From NCBI GenBank assembly GCA_035296965.1, contig DATGZX010000023.1, positions 1-35,100 of the forward strand: 35,100 bases of DNA. Reading direction: 5' to 3'. Positions 1-9,061 of this stretch are shown here, piece after piece; the first letter of the stretch is position 1; each line of letters starts with the position of its first letter. Origin of the DNA: DATGZX01 sp035296965 (GTDB taxonomy: Bacteria; Planctomycetota; Planctomycetia; Gemmatales; Gemmataceae). Below the pieces are notes generated by a model. That model saw only the letters and a list, made by a program, of their open reading frames with translations. It made no database searches and was not told the origin of the DNA. Made by a program: the position numbers and the translations under genes.

Positions 1-1
1 G

Positions 2-3000
2 GATGTGCCCCCCGGGCTGTCGGCCATCGTTGCTCAGATGTTGGCGAAGGACCCTGCGCATCGGTACCAGACGCCGGTTGCGGTCGCCCAGGCATTGGTG
101 CAGTTTGCCAAGCTCGGAGGCAAGCCGGCAGTGGGTGGGGCGTTGTCGCCTCCACAAGATGTCGGGTCGGCGGCGAAGGCAACCTTTATGGGTGCCGACA
201 CAAGCAAGCTAAACGCGCCTGCCGTGGACGCAGCGCTCTTGTCCGCCAAGAAAAAGACGGCTGCTCACGTTGCGGAAGAACCATTCAAAGACTTGGAGCG
301 TGCCCCAGCAGCGCCGTTCGAAAACCTGGTAGCCGTTCCGTTGCCGGTGAGACAAGGGAAGCAAGCCCACCCGGCGGCGAAAACGGCGCCGGCATGGTAC
401 CGTCGTTGGGCCGGCGGCCCCCATGGTTGGCCAGTTGCCTTGGTCACGGCTGGCATCCTGGCGCTTGTCATTCTCGGCGGCGTGATCGTGCGGGTGACAA
501 CGGCCAAGGGGACATTGGTCATCGAGTCCGAAGACCCCAGCGTCGAAGTGATCGTCAAGGGCCAGGGCGGCGTGACTTTGCGTCTCGGCCCGGATCGCCG
601 CGAGTTCAATCTCAAACCTGGCGATTATGGGATCGAGCTGGTTGAGCCGAAAGCCGGGCTCAAGTTATCTACTGAGCAATTCACGATCACTAATGGAGGC
701 AAGGAGACGGTCAAGGTTTGGTGGGAGAAGAAGCCACCACCGCCGGCAATTACCGACGCCTTGCCGCCGAAGTTCACCAACCGCCTCGGCATGGAGTTCG
801 TCCTGGTGCCGAAGGGCAAGTCGTGGTTGGGCGGTGGCGGCGGCAGGCCGGGCGGCAAGGAAGTGGTGATTGCCCATGACTTCTACCTGGGCAAGTACGA
901 GGTGACGCAGGAGGATTGGGAGAAGGTGACCGGGCTCAACCCGAGTCGCTTCTCGCGCGCTGGCGACGGCAGGGACAGGGTGAAAAACATTGGCGACGCG
1001 GAGCTGAAGCGGTGCCCCGTGGAAATGGTGTCATGGGAGGAATGCCAGGGTTTTATCGACCGGCTGAATGAAAAAGTGAAAGAGTCGGGCTGGGCCTATC
1101 GGCTGCCGGCGGAGGTGGAATGGGAGTATGCCTGCCGAGGGGGTCCGCTTAGCGACGGGTCCGACAGTGCGTTCGACTATTACTTCGACAGTCCGAGGAA
1201 CCAGTTGCTGCCGGACGACGCCAATTTTGGAAAGGGGTGGGCAGGCCAACCGTGCCGGGTCGGCTTGTACCGACCGAATCCTCTGGGCTTATACGACATG
1301 CACGGCAACGTGCATCAATGGTGCAATGACGAAGCGCCGCATCACACCAACGCCCAAGATGTAGATCCTTCGCAGCGGGTGCTTCGAGGTGGTAGCTTTT
1401 ACTCGCCCCCGGACTGTTGTCGGGCGGTGACGCGATTCCTGGAATCTCCGTCGCTTCGGCAAAGCAATGTCGGCTTGCGCGTGGCCCGAGTTCCCGTTGA
1501 GAAGTCCGCGGCAGCCCTACCGATTGTGAAGAAAGCGGACTACGATGCCATCGCCACGGGGAAATGGATTCTCGTGCTTGAGAGAGAGATCGATTTGCGG
1601 GACAGAATGGTATTTATCCCTGAGCAAACGGCGGGTGATGTTATCATTCGGGCCAGGGTGAAGAAAGTCACCGGTCAAAACCTCTCCATATCCCTCCGGC
1701 GTGATGAAAAGCGGGGTTACGTGGCTTGGTTCAATGGTGGGAACTGGTTCGGAATATACAAGACGGGCGTAGGCCCGAAGGGAGACCTGAAGCAATGGCA
1801 CGCACCGACCAACTTTGATGACTATTTTGAGTTCGCATTCTCAGCAGTTGGAGAAACGTTGACAGTCTACGCAGACGGCAAACGCATCGGAGAAATACGC
1901 GACCCGGATTATCGGCTAGGCTACCTTCGAATTGGAGCAACGGGCGGACGGTCACTGTTCCAGGACGTCGAGATCATGATCCTCGACAAGTCGGTGCCAT
2001 CGACTGACGAGAAGGGTTTCGTGCCACTGTTCAACGGCAAGGACCTCGAAGGCTGGCACGCCTTCGGGGGAGCAAACGTGAGTTGGCAGGTGACCGACGG
2101 TACGCTCACCGGGAGCGGCGCTGAAGGCCTCCTCGTTACTGATCGGAGCGACTTCGAGAATTTCCGGCTCCGGGTGGAAGGAATGCTCGGCAAGGGCGGG
2201 GATAGCGGCGTCCTTTTCCGCGCGCGGGACGAGCCACCGGGGTTCGCCTACGAGGCCCAGATCGGCGGCGGCAGCTTCCCCTGGGCGCGGAACACGGGCA
2301 GCCTCATCCTATTCGCCAAGGGGGGTGGGGAACTGGCGCTCGCGCCAAAGGCCGTCCCAACCGGCCAATGGTTCACCATGGAGATCCTCGCCGAGGGGAA
2401 TCAGTTCACGATCTGGGTGAACGGTAACAAGACCGTCGCGTATGAGGATAAAAAGAACCCATGCTCGCGAGGAGCGATCAAGCTTCAAGCACTCTGCCCG
2501 AGCGCGCCGGTGAGCTTCAGGAAAGTCGAGATCAAAGAGTTGCCCGGCAGCCATGCCGGCAACACGCCGTCCCGAGACGGGTTTTTGCCGCTCTTCAACG
2601 GCAAGGACAAGACCGGTTGGAAGACGCACCCCAAGCAGCCAGGTGACTGGCATGTCGAAAACGGGATCCTGACCTCTCGAGGAAAGCCGAGCCATTTATT
2701 CAGCGACCGTGGCGACTTCGAGAACTTCCACCTGAAGGCCGAAGCTCGGATCAACAAGGGTGGCAATAGTGGCCTGTTCTTTCGTAGCGAGTTCGGCGTC
2801 TCCAGCTTTACAGAGCACGGCAGTCCCCTGCCAAGCGGATATGAGGCAGAAATTGTCGGATGGGATGCAACAGGCTCCTTGATGGAATGGGGTCGGGGAC
2901 CGGCGTGCCACGCGCCGGTTAAGAACCGGCTCAAGGACCCCAACGATTGGTTCCTGCTAGAGGTGATCGCTATCGGCGACCACATCGTTATCCTACTCAA

Positions 3001-5164
3001 CGGTCAGCAAGCAGTGGACAGTAGGCTACCAGCAGGCTACAGAAAGCGGGGCCACCTTGCCTTGCAACATTTCTCGGAGCAGACCGTGGCCGAATTCCGC
3101 AAGATCGAGATCAAAGAATTGCCGCTGCCGAGCTTGGAAACGCCAAAAGCAGAGCCCGCCGCGGACGGGTTTGTGCGGCTGTTCAATGGCAAGGATCTGT
3201 CGGGTTGGCACGGCATGCCGCACTTTGACCCGTACAAGTTGAACGCCATGAAGCCGGAGGAGCGAACGACGCAAATCGCAAAATGGACCGAGGATGCGAA
3301 AAAACACTGGAAGGTAGAGAATGGTGAATTGGTCAACGACGGCAAGGGGGCCTACCTCACCACAGACAAGGACTTTGGAGACATCGAGTTCTTCGTCGAA
3401 TACAAGACCGTGCCGCAAGCCGACAGCGGCATCTATCTTCGTGCCACTCCTCAAGTGCAGATCTGGGACTGGACGAAGGAAGGGGGCAAATGGGATCTCG
3501 GTGCTGACAAGGGTAGCGGCGGTTTGTGGAATAACAGCCCGGGCTCTCCCGGCAAGGACCCGCTCGTCCTTGCAGACAAGCCCTTTGGCGAATGGAACAA
3601 GTTTCACATCATCCAGGTGGGTGACATAACGACTGTTTACCTTAACGAGAAGCTTGTCGTCGATCATGCTCGGCTCGAAAACTTTTGGAATCGCAATTTG
3701 CCACTGCTCAAGCGCGGCCCCATTCAACTTCAAACCCACGGTGGCGAAATCCGCTGGCGGAACATGCTTATTCGAGAAATCCCGGCGGGAGAGGCCGAGC
3801 GTCGCCCACCCGCAGTGCCCGCCGAGGACAAGGGTTTCATGCCGCTGTTCAACGGCAAGGATCTTGATGGATGGGTCGGAAGCCAGGGACAGCCCGCTCC
3901 GTGGAGGGTATTGAACGGGGAACTGGAGATCGTCCCGGGCCAGGGAAACATCATGACGAGGGAAAGTTTTGGCCCGGATTTTCAACTGCACGCAGAGTTT
4001 AACATCCCTCTCTACGCCGACCGCAAAGGCCAGGCACGTGGCAACAGTGGGATTTTTCTCTTGGGGCGCTATGAGATCCAGATCCTCGACTCGTACGACA
4101 ATCCTCAGCCTCCAGAGCGTGCCTGCGCCGCACTGTACGGACAGATTGGACCCTCGCGCAATGTCTGTAAACCGCCTAACGAGTGGCAAACGTACGACAT
4201 TACATTCCATGCTCCTCGCCTGGATGCCTCCAAGAAGGTGGTCAAAAGAGGTGAACTGACGGTGGTCCACAATGGAGTGGTTGTGCTCGACAAAGGCGCG
4301 TTCGATGCTCCATCCGCCGGAGGCCTCTCTCGGGAAGTGGTGACCACGGGACCAATCCTGCTACAGGAACATGGTAGCGCGATCCGCTTCCGTAATCTGA
4401 CGATCAAGCCCTTGGAGCGCGCACCGGCCTCCAAGCCGATGGAGGTCTTAAAGCCAGTGCTATCGACCAAGACAAGCGAGGCAGGTCCGGCTACTTCCGC
4501 AGCCCTCAAAACCAGTCGCGTTGTCCCACTGCAGGAACTCACTCCCGAAGCCAAGGCCGCTCGTGCTTTTGAAATGTCTTGTAAGCATGCCCGAGAAACA
4601 CTTCTTGCTGGGTTCGGCACGGCCCTGGACGAATTGGCCAAGAGCACTAGCTCGACCGACCAGCGCCTCAAGCTGATCGACGCGGTGAAAGAAGAGAAGC
4701 AGCGCTTTGAAAGGGCCGGCTTGATCCCCTGGTCCGCGCCTATGCAGCCCTTCCTCGCGAAGTATCTCAGCTCGATTCACGAGGCGCAGAAAAGACTGCA
4801 CCGGGACTACATTTCCCTTATCGACGCACAGCTCCATGCCAAGAACGATGGAAAGGTGGCCGACCTGCGGGCGGATTTGAAAAACCTGGCGGGCGGCAAG
4901 GTGGTCGCCAGGTGGCAGCGTTTCCTGAACGGGAAGCTTCTGGGAGTGGATTCGTTGTATGCAAACGGGAAAATCAGCCAGATCGACAGCCCGAACACAT
5001 GGTCATTCTCCAAGGGGGCGTTGATTTATCGATTGCCCAACCCAAGAGCGCCGGGAGGGGCCTGGATCGACACCCATAAGATTTCCCGAGATGGGTCGAA
5101 CTGCGCCGGGACCAATCAAGAAGGAAAGGTGAAAATAACTGCGGTGTATGTCAAGGAAAACTGA
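2..5164 (+). CDS. Ser/Thr protein kinase (C-terminal part) fused to FGE-sulfatase, LamG-like and four DUF1080 domains
   Basis: The frame is open at the left edge, so this is the 3' part of a larger gene. I number residues from the GTG at 5, which is unlikely to be the real start. Residues 1-37 match the end of a Hanks-type kinase C-lobe (MLAKDPAHRYQT). A transmembrane helix at about 141-163 would place the kinase inside and the rest outside. A short beta-rich domain follows (about 165-240), then an FGE-sulfatase/SUMF1 domain at about 256-496 (GMEFVLVP, YEVTQEDW, RLPAEVEWEYACRGG, DMHGNVHQW, LRGGSF). Residues 503-660 look LamG-like. Four DUF1080 domains begin near 671, 859, 1055 and 1277, each opening with a form of GFxxLFNGKDxxGW. 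The C-terminal 220 residues are helical, then unassigned. Kinase-FGE fusions are known in planctomycetes. DUF1080 domains have a concanavalin-like fold seen in sugar hydrolases, so carbohydrate binding or sensing is an inference. FHA genes follow downstream. Confidence 0.88.
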   Translation, partial: DVPPGLSAIVAQMLAKDPAHRYQTPVAVAQALVQFAKLGGKPAVGGALSPPQDVGSAAKATFMGADTSKLNAPAVDAALLSAKKKTAAHVAEEPFKDLERAPAAPFENLVAVPLPVRQGKQAHPAAKTAPAWYRRWAGGPHGWPVALVTAGILALVILGGVIVRVTTAKGTLVIESEDPSVEVIVKGQGGVTLRLGPDRREFNLKPGDYGIELVEPKAGLKLSTEQFTITNGGKETVKVWWEKKPPPPAITDALPPKFTNRLGMEFVLVPKGKSWLGGGGGRPGGKEVVIAHDFYLGKYEVTQEDWEKVTGLNPSRFSRAGDGRDRVKNIGDAELKRCPVEMVSWEECQGFIDRLNEKVKESGWAYRLPAEVEWEYACRGGPLSDGSDSAFDYYFDSPRNQLLPDDANFGKGWAGQPCRVGLYRPNPLGLYDMHGNVHQWCNDEAPHHTNAQDVDPSQRVLRGGSFYSPPDCCRAVTRFLESPSLRQSNVGLRVARVPVEKSAAALPIVKKADYDAIATGKWILVLEREIDLRDRMVFIPEQTAGDVIIRARVKKVTGQNLSISLRRDEKRGYVAWFNGGNWFGIYKTGVGPKGDLKQWHAPTNFDDYFEFAFSAVGETLTVYADGKRIGEIRDPDYRLGYLRIGATGGRSLFQDVEIMILDKSVPSTDEKGFVPLFNGKDLEGWHAFGGANVSWQVTDGTLTGSGAEGLLVTDRSDFENFRLRVEGMLGKGGDSGVLFRARDEPPGFAYEAQIGGGSFPWARNTGSLILFAKGGGELALAPKAVPTGQWFTMEILAEGNQFTIWVNGNKTVAYEDKKNPCSRGAIKLQALCPSAPVSFRKVEIKELPGSHAGNTPSRDGFLPLFNGKDKTGWKTHPKQPGDWHVENGILTSRGKPSHLFSDRGDFENFHLKAEARINKGGNSGLFFRSEFGVSSFTEHGSPLPSGYEAEIVGWDATGSLMEWGRGPACHAPVKNRLKDPNDWFLLEVIAIGDHIVILLNGQQAVDSRLPAGYRKRGHLALQHFSEQTVAEFRKIEIKELPLPSLETPKAEPAADGFVRLFNGKDLSGWHGMPHFDPYKLNAMKPEERTTQIAKWTEDAKKHWKVENGELVNDGKGAYLTTDKDFGDIEFFVEYKTVPQADSGIYLRATPQVQIWDWTKEGGKWDLGADKGSGGLWNNSPGSPGKDPLVLADKPFGEWNKFHIIQVGDITTVYLNEKLVVDHARLENFWNRNLPLLKRGPIQLQTHGGEIRWRNMLIREIPAGEAERRPPAVPAEDKGFMPLFNGKDLDGWVGSQGQPAPWRVLNGELEIVPGQGNIMTRESFGPDFQLHAEFNIPLYADRKGQARGNSGIFLLGRYEIQILDSYDNPQPPERACAALYGQIGPSRNVCKPPNEWQTYDITFHAPRLDASKKVVKRGELTVVHNGVVVLDKGAFDAPSAGGLSREVVTTGPILLQEHGSAIRFRNLTIKPLERAPASKPMEVLKPVLSTKTSEAGPATSAALKTSRVVPLQELTPEAKAARAFEMSCKHARETLLAGFGTALDELAKSTSSTDQRLKLIDAVKEEKQRFERAGLIPWSAPMQPFLAKYLSSIHEAQKRLHRDYISLIDAQLHAKNDGKVADLRADLKNLAGGKVVARWQRFLNGKLLGVDSLYANGKISQIDSPNTWSFSKGALIYRLPNPRAPGGAWIDTHKISRDGSNCAGTNQEGKVKITAVYVKEN

Positions 5165-5390
5165 ACTCGGCCCCAGGAGAGCTGTGACCTGATAGGCTCT
5201 GCTTACCGAACATTCGCAGTCGGAATCGCTTCCCAGGCGGCCCTGTCGAGGAATGCGTTTTAGACCAGCTCAACGACCCCGCAGGGCGGAGCGGCAAGAG
5301 GATTCATCGATTGAGTTGCCATTTTTCTGACAGGTTTGCCGGTCGGGTGTACTTCTTTGTTGTAGGAAGTGAGCCCGGACAGGTGTCAGA

Positions 5391-5797
5391 GCGTGTTTAA
5401 AAAGGGGTCTGACCCGTTGAAAGATGCCAACCCTGGCGGCTTCGAAATGGCCATTAGTACCTACCAACCTTGCGGTGTTATATTCCTACTGCGAAGCAGT
5501 TACACAACGCAGCCCGGGGTCGCGGTACTCCGCGCACCCTGGGAGCATGGGCGAAAAAAGAAAGCACCTACCCCGAAGGCGTTGCACAGCGTGGCAGTCG
5601 AATGTGGAACCCCTGCGGGGTTCCGGAAAAACCGGGACGCGGCCGTGCCCCAGGGTGCGCGGAGTACCTCGACCCTGGGCTGAGTTGTTTAACGCTTTCA
5701 GCGTTAGCCGCCGGCGCTTGCCCAAGATGTGTACATACCGATGGAAATGGGCCGACTGCTTCGATTCCGCATGGGTCCGGCCCCTTTTTGAACACGC
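5391..5797. repeat. 407-bp nested inverted-repeat element (MITE-like or REP-like)
   Basis: The outer arms are 5391-5415 and 5773-5797: 25 nt, inverted, 3 mismatches, both containing a GTGTT(T/C)AAAAAGGGG core. Inner arms are 5504-5543 and 5649-5688: 40 nt, inverted, 3 mismatches. Between them is a perfect 8-bp hairpin with a 3-nt loop (5606-5624). Smaller hairpins sit at about 5488-5500 and 5691-5705. Frames through this block give low-quality peptides on both strands, so I read it as non-coding. Its nested symmetry suggests a non-autonomous mobile element or a structured RNA; no transposase is visible nearby. The preceding stretch 5165-5390 holds no gene that I can support. Confidence 0.75.
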
Positions 5798-5922
5798 GGT
5801 CACTGGCAACTCGGCTTTCGGAGACTTTCCGAGTCTTTTTTCTTGTGGTTGGCGCGTTGGTCAGCTACTTTTGGTGTTCTCGTGGGCTCGATATTCGGTC
5901 CCGCGGTTGGAGGGCCCCATTC

Positions 5923-6951
5923 ATGGTCCGGCTCGTCCCTCGGAATAAGAACGCACTAGGTTTTTGGTTGGCAGTGCTGGTCGGCGCGACTTGGGGCAGC
6001 GAGGCCCGCTTGCAGGCCCAAGTCGTTCAGCAAATCAGCACCCCTTATAGCCTTTACGCGCCATACTACCCCACGTATGGCTGGGACCCCGTTGGCGGCT
6101 ACTTGCGTGGAGCTGCGGATGTGATTCGAAGCCAGGGCGAAATCATGGTCTACCAGCAACAGGCTTACAAGATGCGCGAAGAAGTGCGCAGCGCCGTCCT
6201 CGACAATCGCCGCAAGAAAATGGAGCAAGAGCTTTGGGAGCGGGACAACATGCCCACGCCAGAGGACGACCGGCAACGCTACAAATACGAGCAACTGCGC
6301 CGCGACCGCAACTTCCCACCTGATACGGAAATCTGGTCCGGCGGCCCTTTGAACGCTCTGCTGCAGGATATGGTCAAGTTCCCGGCCCCAGTGCCCGATG
6401 ACTCCGACCCAATCGACCCGGTGCAGCTAGGAAAAATCAACCTTACCTCGTCCAGCAGCCACGGCAACCTGCGTCTCCTCAAGGAGGGCAAGATACGGTG
6501 GCCGCAGCTCCTTCTCTACCACAGCGAATTCGAGGAACAGCGCGCTGCCCTCGATGGACTCATAGCCAATGCAGTCAGACAGGCCCAATACGGGAGAGCC
6601 GAGCCCGGCATTATTGAGGAGTTCCAGCGCGGGTCCGATAGCCTGCGGCAAACCTTGCGGCCGATGGCAAAGTCTGCAAGCACTTACCAGTATGTTACCG
6701 CCAAACGGTTTCTCAACGAACTGGACGATAGCATCAAAGCTCTCCAGGAGCCCGAGGCCACAGATATCCTGAGCGGCAAATGCGCTGCCCAGGGCAAGAC
6801 GATTGCCGAACTGGTCGCATACTTGAAGTCAAAAGGTTATATCTTTGGTCCGGCACTGGCTGATGATGGCAAAGCTGCCTACCGGGCGATCTACATTGAC
6901 CTGAGGAACTACGACGATCGTCACGGCTCTCGTCTCCGGGAAACGCGCTAG
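5923..6951 (+). CDS. Secreted protein of unknown function
   Basis: The protein is 342 residues from the ATG at 5923. The frame stays open upstream to about 5470, but that part runs through the repeat element. The ATG has a Shine-Dalgarno GGAGGG eight bases upstream and is followed by a plausible signal sequence (basic start, then a hydrophobic stretch at about 12-24, Ala-rich cleavage region ending near AQA). After cleavage there is a Tyr/Pro-rich segment (about 40-55), then a charged helical stretch (about 60-125) with many Arg, Glu and Gln, then a mostly helical C-terminal half. I recognise no catalytic motif. Similar secreted proteins with the YLRGAADV-type segment occur in planctomycetes as far as I recall, all without a known function. 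It lies between the kinase gene and the FHA genes in the same direction, so a link to that signalling group is possible but unproven. Confidence 0.75.
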   Translation: MVRLVPRNKNALGFWLAVLVGATWGSEARLQAQVVQQISTPYSLYAPYYPTYGWDPVGGYLRGAADVIRSQGEIMVYQQQAYKMREEVRSAVLDNRRKKMEQELWERDNMPTPEDDRQRYKYEQLRRDRNFPPDTEIWSGGPLNALLQDMVKFPAPVPDDSDPIDPVQLGKINLTSSSSHGNLRLLKEGKIRWPQLLLYHSEFEEQRAALDGLIANAVRQAQYGRAEPGIIEEFQRGSDSLRQTLRPMAKSASTYQYVTAKRFLNELDDSIKALQEPEATDILSGKCAAQGKTIAELVAYLKSKGYIFGPALADDGKAAYRAIYIDLRNYDDRHGSRLRETR

Positions 6952-7046
6952 ACAAAGCCGAAGCCCGCTTTTATCCGAAAGCAGGGGACGCGCGCGTCGT
7001 GCCGGCTTCGCTCTTGAAAGGACAGTTCTTCGCTGAGCACCGCCTC

Positions 7047-8987
7047 ATGAAACTACGCTTACAAATTGCCCAGTCCCCAAACGCGTCCATCGCCTTCGAG
7101 CATCATGGCTCCAGTGTGCGCATGGGTCGCGATCCCAAGGGGGAACTGGCTCTCCAGGGATTGTTGTGCGATGCCGTCTCCTGGAATCACGCGCGGGTCG
7201 ATCTAGACTCCGGCGGCGCAGAGCTGTGGGACCTGGGATCGAGCAACGGCACGTTCGTGAACGACCAGCGTGTCGAGGGACATGTACCTCTGAAAGTTGG
7301 TGATCGGGTCCAACTCGGCCATACGGGACCCATGATCGAAGTCACGGAAATTGATGTCAACGATCCTGTGCCGGCAATGCCAAGCGCGGTGGCGCTCGCA
7401 AAGTCATTTGCAGCCCGGAATCCACGAATCGCAATCAGCCTGGCTGCCATTTGCGCGCTCGTCCTGATAGCGGTGATCTTCTGGCCGCGAGGCGGAACGC
7501 GGACCACAGCTCCCATCACGGAACCTCCCGGACCTGATGTTAACCAACCCTCTAATGCGACGGGCCCGGGGAACAAGTCGCCAGCGGTAGCTGCCGATGC
7601 AGTTCCACCCGTGCCTGTACGCCCTGCGCCAGGCAGTGTGCCTGCAGAGCCTTCTCCAAATCGGAGCGCGGAGACGCAGCCTGTTGACCTGGGGACGTAC
7701 CTGCGCCCGGAGAAGCCGAGCGTACTGTTGCAACGCCCGATTGATGGGGAGGCTTGGGGCCGGATTGCTGGAGGCAACCGAATCTATACGAAAAATCTGC
7801 TGCTCAGCCTCCCAGGCTACCGCAATACGATTCATCTCGACACCGGCGTGGATGTGATGCTTTGGGGTAATCTGCCCGAGTTCTCGAAACAAGCCGCCCC
7901 GGCCCGCAAAGGCGAGGTCGGGGCTAACTCTTCCTCTCTCGCCGCTCCGGTCCTGGAAAGCGGCATCGTGCTCGACGCTCCTAAACCCGGTATCGATGTC
8001 GAAGTCACGCTCGATCGCGGCCGCATCCGTCTGTCCAATCGCAAACCGCGGGACGCCGCGCACATACGGTTGCATTTCCAGCAGGAGACGTGGGATCTAA
8101 CTCTGCCGGATCAAGCGACAGAGATCGCCGTGGAGCTTTGGGGCATGTATCCGCCCGGGGTCGCGTTCAGTAAAGACCCACAAGCGCCGGGGCCGCTGTC
8201 CTGCCTGGGTCTGTTCGTCAAAGGCAAAAGCCCGGTCGAAGTGATAACCGAACGCCAAACCTATACGTTGCCTCCGGTCTCCTGGCTCACCTGGTCCACC
8301 ATGAATGAGCCTCCCATTGTCGGGCCGATGTCACTCGACAAGACGCCGGAGTGGTGGACGACTAAGATGGTTCGTCCAGCCGAGAGCCCTCGGATCGTAG
8401 ACATGTTTTTGGCGCTGGAGGACTTCAGTGAAAAGGTCCTGCACAACCCGGACGAGGATATTCCCGGTGCACTATGGCGGGAGGTGCGCGACTCGCCCGA
8501 CTTCCGCCATCGCATACTCGGCGTGCTCTGCCTCGGGGCTCTTGACGGCTGGCTTCAGTTGGCCGAGGCGCTCGAAGACCACAACCCTGAAGTGCGCGGC
8601 ACGGCGGCCATCGCTCTCATCCATTGGTCGGGACGGAGCCGCGACAATGATCTCGTCCTGTGTCAGGCGCTGCACAAGCCTAGGGGGTATTCCCGCGCGC
8701 AGGCCGAAATCATCGTCGGATTGCTGCATAGCTTTTCCCCTAGCGAGCTGCTTGACCGGAAAACATACGAGCGGCTCGTTGATTTCCTGAGTAACGACAA
8801 ACCGGTGATCCGCGACCTGGCATTTTGGCATCTTTCGGACAAGGTGTCCCCCGTGACCCAGAAGATCGCTTACGACGCGTTCGAGCCCGACTCGGCAAAG
8901 CGGCTGCCAGCCGTGGAACAGTGGCGACGATTCTTGGCCGAAGGCAGACTACCTCCCAAGCCGAGGCTGCCTGCCGGGACCAAGTGA
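7047..8987 (+). CDS. Membrane-anchored FHA-domain protein with HEAT-like C-terminus
   Basis: An FHA domain occupies about residues 1-95. It has the phosphothreonine-reading signature: a GRDP turn, a Ser-Trp-Asn-His motif in place of the usual SxxH, and SSNGTFVN. A single transmembrane helix follows at about 127-147, ending FWPRG, then a Pro/Ala-rich linker (about 150-225). The next ~230 residues are beta-rich with a mildly FecR-like look (short strands around RIAGGNRIYT and LDTGVDVMLWG). Residues of about 490-640 are helical and HEAT-like (ALEDHNPEVRGTAAIALIHW). This arrangement puts the FHA domain inside the cytoplasm and the rest outside. I prefer the ATG at 7047 because it opens directly on the first FHA strand. 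A GTG at 6999 would add 16 residues and has a GGGG upstream. The target could be a Thr-phosphorylated protein of the upstream kinase; this is inferred from position only. Confidence 0.82.
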   Translation: MKLRLQIAQSPNASIAFEHHGSSVRMGRDPKGELALQGLLCDAVSWNHARVDLDSGGAELWDLGSSNGTFVNDQRVEGHVPLKVGDRVQLGHTGPMIEVTEIDVNDPVPAMPSAVALAKSFAARNPRIAISLAAICALVLIAVIFWPRGGTRTTAPITEPPGPDVNQPSNATGPGNKSPAVAADAVPPVPVRPAPGSVPAEPSPNRSAETQPVDLGTYLRPEKPSVLLQRPIDGEAWGRIAGGNRIYTKNLLLSLPGYRNTIHLDTGVDVMLWGNLPEFSKQAAPARKGEVGANSSSLAAPVLESGIVLDAPKPGIDVEVTLDRGRIRLSNRKPRDAAHIRLHFQQETWDLTLPDQATEIAVELWGMYPPGVAFSKDPQAPGPLSCLGLFVKGKSPVEVITERQTYTLPPVSWLTWSTMNEPPIVGPMSLDKTPEWWTTKMVRPAESPRIVDMFLALEDFSEKVLHNPDEDIPGALWREVRDSPDFRHRILGVLCLGALDGWLQLAEALEDHNPEVRGTAAIALIHWSGRSRDNDLVLCQALHKPRGYSRAQAEIIVGLLHSFSPSELLDRKTYERLVDFLSNDKPVIRDLAFWHLSDKVSPVTQKIAYDAFEPDSAKRLPAVEQWRRFLAEGRLPPKPRLPAGTK

Positions 8988-9061
8988 AGGAAAGATCGTT
9001 TGACGCCAATCGCTCCCAAATTCACGTGGCCGCTCCGTAGTCCCGTACGAGGAGTTTATCC

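Noticed and set aside
3026..4270. 414-codon minus-strand open frame antisense to the kinase-DUF1080 gene
   Set aside because: It lies wholly inside a gene with clear DUF1080 domains on the plus strand; its peptide has no recognisable domain.
5470..5922. Upstream extension of the secreted-protein frame
   Set aside because: It runs through the inverted-repeat element; the ATG at 5923 has a good Shine-Dalgarno and starts a signal peptide.
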